64,000 nucleotides of DNA from Methanomicrobiales archaeon (lineage in GTDB: Archaea > Halobacteriota > Methanomicrobia > Methanomicrobiales > Methanospirillaceae): assembly GCA_022841205.1 (NCBI GenBank), contig JALHCK010000008.1:84193-148192 (forward strand). The letters are read 5' to 3'. The first letter of the stretch is position 1; each line of letters opens with the position of its first letter. This document shows positions 59,152 to 64,000 of this stretch, piece after piece. The position numbers and the translations under genes are program-made. Below the pieces are notes generated by a model. It saw only the letters and a list, made by a program, of their open reading frames with translations. It searched no databases and had not been told where the DNA came from.

Positions 59152-59873
59152 TCGGTCCCGGTATCCGGGTCCTGCTTGTCGGCGAAGGGAGAACCTACTT
59201 TGTCCGGAGCGGTACCGGACTATTCTCAACGGACCTTGGGGTAATCGATCTCGATACGATTGTGCAGGCATCTCCGGGGGATGTGGTCGAATCGCATACC
59301 GGTCACCCGTTCCGGGTTCTCATCCCACGTGCCCCTGACTATTTTGAGCATGCAAAGCGGACAGGGGCGCCCATGCTTCCCCGGGATATCGGGCTGGTGA
59401 TCGCTTTTTCCGGGATGAACCGGGACGATGTGGTGCTCGATGCCGGAACGGGCAGCGGGATTTCCGCGATCTTTTTTGGAGGAATTGCCAAAAAGGTGGT
59501 GACCTACGAGGCACGGGAGGACTTTGCCCGGGTTGCCGCTGAGAATATCAGGGAAGCAGGTCTTTTGAACGTGGAAGTTATCGCAAAAGATGCCCTTTCC
59601 GCTGAAGGGGTCTTTGATGTTGTCAACTTCGACATGGCCATCAGCCCGGACCATGTGCGCCATGCCCACTCCCTCCTTCGCCCCGGGGGCTTTCTTGCCT
59701 GTTACACCCCGTTCATCGAGCATCTCTGCATGGTAATGGATACGGCAGAGGGACTCTTTTCATCGGTAAAAGCCGTGGAGTGCATCGAGCGGGAGATGAC
59801 CCGGTCGAAGAGGGGGACCCGGCCGTCAACACGGGTGGGGCACTCGGGATACCTCACCATCGCGAGGAAGTGA
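59148..59873 (+). CDS. trmI: tRNA (adenine-N1)-methyltransferase TrmI
   Basis: A 241-residue SAM-dependent methyltransferase. The N-terminal small beta domain is followed by PRDIGLVIAFSGM and the SAM motif VLDAGTGSGISAIFF near residues 101-115. EAREDFARVAAENI carries the ribose-binding acid. TrmI forms m1A at positions 57/58 of the tRNA T loop; archaeal enzymes often do both. It is the last gene of the RecJ/PUA/NAC operon, whose theme is RNA and translation. Confidence 0.88.
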   Translation: MIGPGIRVLLVGEGRTYFVRSGTGLFSTDLGVIDLDTIVQASPGDVVESHTGHPFRVLIPRAPDYFEHAKRTGAPMLPRDIGLVIAFSGMNRDDVVLDAGTGSGISAIFFGGIAKKVVTYEAREDFARVAAENIREAGLLNVEVIAKDALSAEGVFDVVNFDMAISPDHVRHAHSLLRPGGFLACYTPFIEHLCMVMDTAEGLFSSVKAVECIEREMTRSKRGTRPSTRVGHSGYLTIARK

Positions 59874-60070
59874 TGCCCTGGAAAAAAAGGGACATCCTGC
59901 ATATGGCGGATGTCGATATGCACCAGTTAATATGTTTCCCACAGCAGGGCAATGGGATAGGGTTTTTACGACCACTTTTATTTCTCATCTCAAGTGAAAC
60001 TGCTCCCGTCCTGTCCAATAAGTTGATGTAGGATCACATCGACAGATGTATCGAAAAGAGCGTTTTGATC

Positions 60071-60517
60071 ATGACTTCAAGAATGGCCATTCTCGCACTA
60101 TGCCTGGGATGCTTCATGGCACTGTCAGTTTCAGGAGTGGCAGCATCTCCCTTTTCGAGTGATAACCCCGCTCCTTCGTTCTTCAGCAAAGTGGAAACGT
60201 CCAGCACCACAAACCTCAACAAAGCATCAATAACGACAGAGCTTGGAAATCGCTTTACCACGGGTAATTCCCATGGTGGAGTCGGGATTTATAATAACGT
60301 ACAGGTAAGTTCCTACAGCGATGGTGTGCCTTCGAAAGGCTCAGTGTCTGCGTTCATTAAAGGCACAACTATGGGTGGGAAGCAGTATGCAATGGAAGGA
60401 AACGCCAACAATGCTGAAAAATCGTCCGGACTCTCCATGGCCTTGGAATTCTTTGATTTTCATTCGATGAATGGGGATATAATCTCGTTTTCAAAATCCA
60501 TGAGATTCGGTTCGTGA
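60071..60517 (+). CDS. Short secreted member of the tandem family
   Basis: About 148 residues. The signal peptide (MAILALCLGCFMALSVSGVA) is followed by roughly the C-terminal half of the family seen downstream: NRFTTGNS..., IYNNVQVSSYSDGVPSKGSV, SAFIKGTTMGG and GDIISFSKSMRFGS. The N-terminal domain of its neighbours (GICQVREVQGLS) is missing. It therefore looks like a shortened paralogue. Its leader lacks the palindrome found before the next four genes. Role unknown. Confidence 0.6.
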   Translation: MTSRMAILALCLGCFMALSVSGVAASPFSSDNPAPSFFSKVETSSTTNLNKASITTELGNRFTTGNSHGGVGIYNNVQVSSYSDGVPSKGSVSAFIKGTTMGGKQYAMEGNANNAEKSSGLSMALEFFDFHSMNGDIISFSKSMRFGS

Positions 60518-60788
60518 TTGACAGATAATCTCACCCTTTTCCTATCAGACAACCTGGTTTATCCAGAATGAATTTTTACTCGCCGGGAAGAAAATTCTCG
60601 ATATAAAACCTCAGATTGCGATCCTTATGGCAGGGCTGGTATCAGGAATATCGTAAAATTCAGCCGGATATAAAACACCCGGAATATCCGTATGTAACCC
60701 TTTTTCTGCGTGGATGTGGTTTTATATTCCCAAATATGCAATTAAAACAGGAAAGGCTTTATTTCATTCTTACCCAGCTGTTCAAAGA

Positions 60789-60807
60789 TGCTGGATGAGT
60801 ATCAGCA
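60789..60807 (+). promoter_or_regulatory. Leader palindrome, copy 1
   Basis: TGCTG and CAGCA flank a 9-base centre containing GAGTAT, 19 bases before the ATG of the secreted protein at 60826. It matches the element upstream of the following three genes (TGCTGA-GAGTA-TCAGCA) with an insertion in the loop. It could be a stem-loop in the mRNA leader or an operator. Confidence 0.5.
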
Positions 60808-60825
60808 GCAACCAATGGAGGATAC

Positions 60826-61626
60826 ATGAAAAAATCAATAATGTTTTTCCTCGGAATTTGCATTTTTTTATGCGGAAATGGACTGGCAGATCCTGGAATC
60901 TGCCAGGTCAGAGAAGTGCAGGGACTCTCCATCCAGACAACAGTGATCGGGGTTGGAAATTTTGACCAGAAGACCGAGGTCGTCATCAGCAGTTCTTCGG
61001 GAACATCCCTGAGTGACATGCCACCCCTGGGTGCATCATCCGTGGTGTATCAGAGTGTCTATACCGAGGACACCCATAGCGCCGGTAATGGGTACATTTC
61101 CTACGACAAGAGCTTTGAGGCCAATACCGCAAACAGACTGAACGGGCAATACAACATCGAATCTACAAGGCAGATTACTTACCTTGGCATCGATGCCGGT
61201 TCGCTCTATTCATCAGAATACCTGATGACAAGCGGCGCAGGTACTTCGCAGAATGCTGCAAACCGGATGCTCTGTCCATTCGGTAGTGGTGGTTCCATTG
61301 GGGCGTTCTGCAATATGGTGGAAACAGGTAGTACATTCACGCTGAGTGTTGCCAATGTTGCTACCACAGCGAACAACCGGTTCATCACCAGGAGTGCCGA
61401 CACCCCGGTTGAGACGAATTACCACATCCTGGTGACCGAGTATACACCGGGGGTTCCATCGAGAGGATCGGTCATGGCCTTCATCAGGGGGACAACCAAA
61501 GAGGGAATGAACGGTGCTCCGGATGATCTTGGAGGAGATTCCTCGTTTGAGGATCGCACGGAACTTATCGGAGATATTTACACCTTCGATAAGCTGATGC
61601 ACTACCAGTCTGGTTTTAGTCCCTGA
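60826..61626 (+). CDS. Secreted protein, intact member of the tandem family
   Basis: A 266-residue exported protein. Signal peptide at residues 1-21 (SIMFFLGICIFLCGNGLA), then DPGICQVREVQGLS at the mature start. Other conserved segments are VYTEDTHSAGNGYISYDKS, QYNIESTRQITYLGIDAGSL, MLCPFGSGG, CNMVETGSTF and a C-terminal half (ILVTEYTPGVPSRGSVMAFI). GGAGG precedes the ATG. It gives the full-length reference for its damaged neighbours and for the relative at 47-48 kb. I know no named family; a surface or exported structural role is a guess. Confidence 0.75.
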   Translation: MKKSIMFFLGICIFLCGNGLADPGICQVREVQGLSIQTTVIGVGNFDQKTEVVISSSSGTSLSDMPPLGASSVVYQSVYTEDTHSAGNGYISYDKSFEANTANRLNGQYNIESTRQITYLGIDAGSLYSSEYLMTSGAGTSQNAANRMLCPFGSGGSIGAFCNMVETGSTFTLSVANVATTANNRFITRSADTPVETNYHILVTEYTPGVPSRGSVMAFIRGTTKEGMNGAPDDLGGDSSFEDRTELIGDIYTFDKLMHYQSGFSP

Positions 61627-61638
61627 AAGAGCAGAAGA

Positions 61639-61676
61639 AACGGGGAAATCCCGTTTTTCTGTTTTTTTTTCATCTT
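61639..61676 (+). terminator. Hairpin and T-tract after the 60.8-kb gene
   Basis: AACGGG/CCCGTT with a five-base loop (61639-61655), followed by two long T tracts. The gap 61677-61964 after it has no gene that I can see; an AT-rich block near 61930-61948 may be the promoter of the next gene. Confidence 0.7.
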
Positions 61677-61964
61677 TTTTTATTTTGCATGCACTTTATG
61701 ACCGTAAACCTTCCAGGAATGATTTCCGGCGTTTCTTACTCCGGACAGTGCATTCTCCCGAATTGCCTTTCAGGTACTGAATGGGGAGTCTTCCTGGCAG
61801 AAGAAGTGGCCATTTATTAACCAATGATCAACAAGTGCGCCGATGGATATCGTTGACCACTTGGTTCCCGGAGGCTTGAGGATACTTCCCTGAACCGGGA
61901 AGTAAGATGATTTAACGACCTGCATCTTTTCCTTTTTTAAGGGATTTAGCACCAGCGGTAATGG

Positions 61965-61981
61965 TGCTGAGAGTATCAGCA
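61965..61981 (+). promoter_or_regulatory. Leader palindrome, copy 2
   Basis: TGCTGA-GAGTA-TCAGCA, a perfect 6-bp inverted repeat, 19 bases before ATG 62001. The Shine-Dalgarno TGGAG follows it. Identical core to the two elements downstream. Confidence 0.65.
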
Positions 61982-62000
61982 TGCATGTTGGAGAATACGT

Positions 62001-62740
62001 ATGAAGAAACTCGGAATATTGGTCATCGCCCTGGCCCTTCTCGTGGTCGGCATGGCGATGGCAGAACCAGGAATCTGTCAGGTGCGTGAAGTTCAGGGAC
62101 TCTCAACGTCCACGACCGTCATTGGGGTCGGGAACTTCAACTCTGCATCCAGTGTCCAGATGTCAATCATGAGGGGAGGAGATGGCGAAGTGAACAATCT
62201 GGCTACAATCCCGCCTCTCGGCAGTGGCGTTCTCTACCAGACTGTCTACACTGAAGACACCCAGAACTCTGAGTACGGGTATCTCTCTTATGACAAGGAC
62301 CTGGATGTAGGCACTGGAAATAAACTCAACGGACAGTACAACGTACAGGCCGTCAAGCAGGTCACCTACCTCGGCATTGACGCATCCTCGATCATCACCA
62401 CAGACTACATGATGCTCGATGGTGTTGGTGAAAACTATGGAGCGATCGGCAACAACATGCTATGTCCGTTCGGATCCGATAACCAGGCACCCACCTTCTG
62501 CAACATTGTAGAGACGGGCAGCTCCATGAACCTCAAGGTTGCAAACCTGAATACCCAGATGGGCGAGCGCTTCATCATGAAGCCTTCATCCAGGGCAGCG
62601 TCAGGGAAGGCGGACGTGATACAGGTGATGAGAGTGCAGAGGACCTCTACATGACCATGACCTTCAAGGACAGCACCGCATTCTCTGGTGACATCTCGTC
62701 CTTCGCAAAGAGCATGGGCTACACCTCGAAGTTCGCATAA
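62001..62740 (+). pseudogene. Tandem family member, frame shifted near its C-terminus
   Basis: The N-terminal frame (62001-62654) has the signal peptide and the conserved LSTSTTVIGVGNF, QYNVQAVKQVTYLGIDASSI, MLCPFGSD and CNIVETGSSMNLKVAN blocks, then GERFIMK. There it leaves the family and ends in an unrelated tail. The rest of the family C-terminus (AFIQGSVREGG, then TMTFKDSTAFSGDISSFAKS) continues in the -1 frame from 62582 to TAA 62738-62740. Compared with the intact neighbour about 25 residues are missing at the junction. So it is either a broken gene with an internal deletion or an error in repeated sequence. Confidence 0.75.
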
Positions 62741-62761
62741 GCGAAATTTCGAAAGGTGAAA

Positions 62762-62800
62762 CCCCGGGGGATATCCCCAGGGTCCTTTTTCTTTATCATT
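62762..62800 (+). terminator. Palindromic terminator after the second full copy
   Basis: GGGGATATCCCC centred at 62772, inside a longer GC-rich inverted repeat, followed by CCTTTTTCTTT and later T tracts. The same structure recurs after the next copy. Confidence 0.7.
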
Positions 62801-62897
62801 TTTTTCATAGCGCTTCGATAAACTTCACGCTCATCGATACAATATTTCGCAGATTCTGCTCGTTTCCTTTCAGCCTGGAGGGAAACTAACGGGAAGG

Positions 62898-62905
62898 TTT
62901 ATAAA
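62898..62905 (+). promoter_or_regulatory. TATA box of the third tandem gene
   Basis: TTTATAAA preceded by GGGAAGG, which may include the BRE. About 25 bases downstream lies the leader palindrome, so transcription should start at or just before it. The next repeat unit has TTTATAAG at the same place (63873-63880). Confidence 0.65.
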
Positions 62906-62928
62906 TTTTCTTTGCGAAAATAGAGGTG

Positions 62929-62947
62929 ATGCTGAGAGTATCAGCAT
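62929..62947 (+). promoter_or_regulatory. Leader palindrome, copy 3
   Basis: ATGCTGA-GAGTA-TCAGCAT, a perfect 7-bp inverted repeat, 20 bases before ATG 62967, with AGGAGG between them. From the TATA position it would form the very 5' end of the mRNA. Confidence 0.7.
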
Positions 62948-62966
62948 GAATTGTAGGAGGATATTT

Positions 62967-63715
62967 ATGAAGAAACTCGGAATATTAGTCATTGCTCTTG
63001 CCCTTTTCGTTGTCGGCATGGCGGTGGCAGAACCAGGAATCTGTCAGGTACGGGAAGTCCAGGGACTCTCAACGTCCACGACCGTTATCGGTGTCGGGAA
63101 CTTCAACGCTGCCTCCAGCGTCCAGATGTCAATCATGAGGGGAGGAGATGGCGAAGTGAACAATCTGGCTACCATCCCGCCCCTCGGTACTGGCGTCCTC
63201 TACCAGACTGTCTACAGCGAAGACACCCAGAACGCTGAGTACGGGTATCTCTCTTATGACAAGGACCTGGATGTGAGCACCTCGAACAAGCTCACCGGTC
63301 AGTACAACGTCCAGGCTGTCAAGCAGATCACCTACCTCGGCATTGACGCATCCTCTATCATCACCACAGACTACATGATGCTCGATGGTGTTGGTGAGGA
63401 CTATGGACCAATCGCTAACATGATGCTCTGTCCGTTCGGAGCCGAAAGGCAGGCACCCACCTTCTGCAACATTGTAGAGACGGGCAGCTCCATGAACCTC
63501 AAGGTTGCAAACCTGAATACCCAGATGGGCGAGCGCTTCATCATGAAGCGGTCTCTGCCTTCATCCAGGGCAGCGTCAGAGAAGGCGGACGTGATGTGGG
63601 CGATGAGAGTGCAGAGAACCTCTACATGACCATGACCTTCAAGGACAGCACCGCATTCTCTGGTGACATCTCGTCCTTCGCGAAGAGCATGGGCTACACC
63701 TCGAAGTTCGGATAA
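62967..63715 (+). pseudogene. Tandem family member with the same frame disruption
   Basis: Near-duplicate of the preceding gene: same signal peptide (LGILVIALALFVVGMAVA), same blocks, and the same loss of frame right after GERFIMK. The family C-terminus (SAFIQGSVREGG, then TMTFKDSTAFSG) continues in the -1 frame to TAA 63713-63715. It differs from the previous copy by a 9-base in-frame insertion just at the junction (CGGTCTCTG). AGGAGG precedes ATG 62967; the upstream ATG 62946 lies in the palindrome and is unlikely to be used. Confidence 0.75.
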
Positions 63716-63738
63716 CCGGAACTTCGAAAGGTGAAACT

Positions 63739-63756
63739 CCGGGGGATATCCCCCGG
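63739..63756 (+). terminator. Palindromic terminator after the third full copy
   Basis: CCGGGGGATATCCCCCGG, a perfect 18-base palindrome, followed by TCCTTTTTCTTTTTCG. Equivalent in position to the terminator after the preceding copy. Confidence 0.75.
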
Positions 63757-63903
63757 TCCTTTTTCTTTTTCGTTTTTTTCCATAGCGCTTCGACAAATTT
63801 CACGCTCATCGATACAATATTTCGCAGATTCTGCTCGTTTCCTTTCAGCCAGGAGGGAAACGAACGGGAAGGTTTATAAGTTTTCTTTGCGAAAATAAGG
63901 GTG

Positions 63904-63922
63904 ATGCTGAGAGTATCAGCAT
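63904..63922 (+). promoter_or_regulatory. Leader palindrome, copy 4
   Basis: ATGCTGA-GAGTA-TCAGCAT, identical to copy 3, 20 bases before ATG 63942 with AGGAGG between. Confidence 0.7.
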
Positions 63923-63941
63923 GAAATGTAGGAGGATATTT

Positions 63942-64000
63942 ATGAAGAAACTCGGAATCATAGTCATCGCCCTTGCCCTTCTCGTGGTCGGCATGGCGAT
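63942..64000 (+). CDS. Tandem family member, cut by the window edge
   Basis: Only the signal peptide region (KKLGIIVIALALLVVGMA) is inside the window. It is almost identical to the two preceding copies, with the same Shine-Dalgarno sequence and leader palindrome, so the array continues to the right. Confidence 0.85.
   Translation, partial: MKKLGIIVIALALLVVGMA

Larger units (their letters stand above)
62001..64000 (+). repeat. Tandem duplication of a ~970-bp gene unit
   Basis: The spacing between successive ATGs is 966 bp (62001 to 62967) and 975 bp (62967 to 63942). Coding region, terminator, the segment from CATAGCGCTTCGA to the TATA box, palindrome and Shine-Dalgarno region are all nearly identical between units. 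The unit at 62001 lacks the repeat-type upstream segment, so it marks the left edge of the recent duplication. Confidence 0.85.

Noticed and set aside
62560..63660. Programmed -1 frameshift in the tandem genes
   Set aside because: Not excluded, but no slippery heptamer is present at the junction and about 25 residues of the family are missing there, so deletion or an assembly problem is more likely.
60789..63922. Repeated palindromes as a CRISPR array
   Set aside because: The repeats lie hundreds of bases apart, each directly before a gene, with no spacers and no cas genes.

Overview
The window looks like chromosomal DNA of a methanogenic euryarchaeon, most likely a member of the Methanomicrobiales. 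Evidence: RNA polymerase genes split into A'/A'' and B'/B'', archaeal translation and proteasome genes (L15e, L30e, L37ae, RNase P proteins, prefoldin, NAC, SBDS, KEOPS Pcc1), a beta-RFAP synthase for methanopterin synthesis, archaeal-type ArfC, tRNA genes without encoded CCA, a tRNA-Tyr with an intron, and several families otherwise known mainly from methanogens. Taxonomic placement is inference from gene content.

Layout. 0-4.6 kb: a roadblock-like protein, a MinD/ParA ATPase and a small membrane protein; then two genes of unknown role on the opposite strand (one with a double V4R domain), an archaeal prepilin peptidase and hisI. 4.6-10.9 kb: a PIN/ATPase/KH protein, leuS, DUF5611, a PAC2 protein and DUF473. 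10.9-19.8 kb: tRNA-Arg, then on the minus strand tRNA-Lys and the RNA polymerase operon rpoH-rpoB2-rpoB1-rpoA1-rpoA2-rpl30e-nusA. 19.9-31 kb: an uncharacterised possible nuclease, glutamate dehydrogenase, a copper ATPase with a tiny YHS-domain gene, an SLC13-type transporter, arfC, a LysE exporter and a fused chorismate lyase/beta-RFAP synthase. 31-35.7 kb: an amino-acid ABC transporter (two permeases, ATPase, and a lipoprotein on the other strand) interrupted by a His-rich EamA transporter; tRNA-Phe. 35.8-39.6 kb: a DHH phosphoesterase, an uncharacterised protein and metG.

39.6-48 kb is an accessory, gene-poor region: a diverged direct repeat, a small Tyr/Cys-rich secreted protein, a large VWA/SpaA-like/PKD surface-protein gene broken by two frame lesions, a complete IS630-type insertion sequence, two HEAT-repeat proteins and a secreted protein of a multi-copy family. 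48-60 kb is conserved housekeeping: tRNA-Asp, intron-containing tRNA-Tyr, leuA, the ribosome/RNase P/proteasome superoperon (pfdB-pcc1-brix-rpoP-L37ae-SBDS-psmA-rnp2-rnp3-L15e read right to left, without the exosome core genes), moaC, nnr, and a RecJ-like/PUA/NAC/TrmI operon. 60-64 kb is a tandem array of secreted-protein genes. The last four share a palindrome in the 5' leader and two of them carry the same frame disruption.

The most interesting points are: (1) leuS and rpoB2 both lack any canonical start codon at the expected N-terminus, and in both an ATT codon sits at normal spacing behind a Shine-Dalgarno sequence; (2) the tandem secreted-protein array with a conserved leader stem-loop and a shared frame disruption; (3) the chorismate lyase/beta-RFAP synthase fusion. 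No defence island, CRISPR array or prophage was seen.
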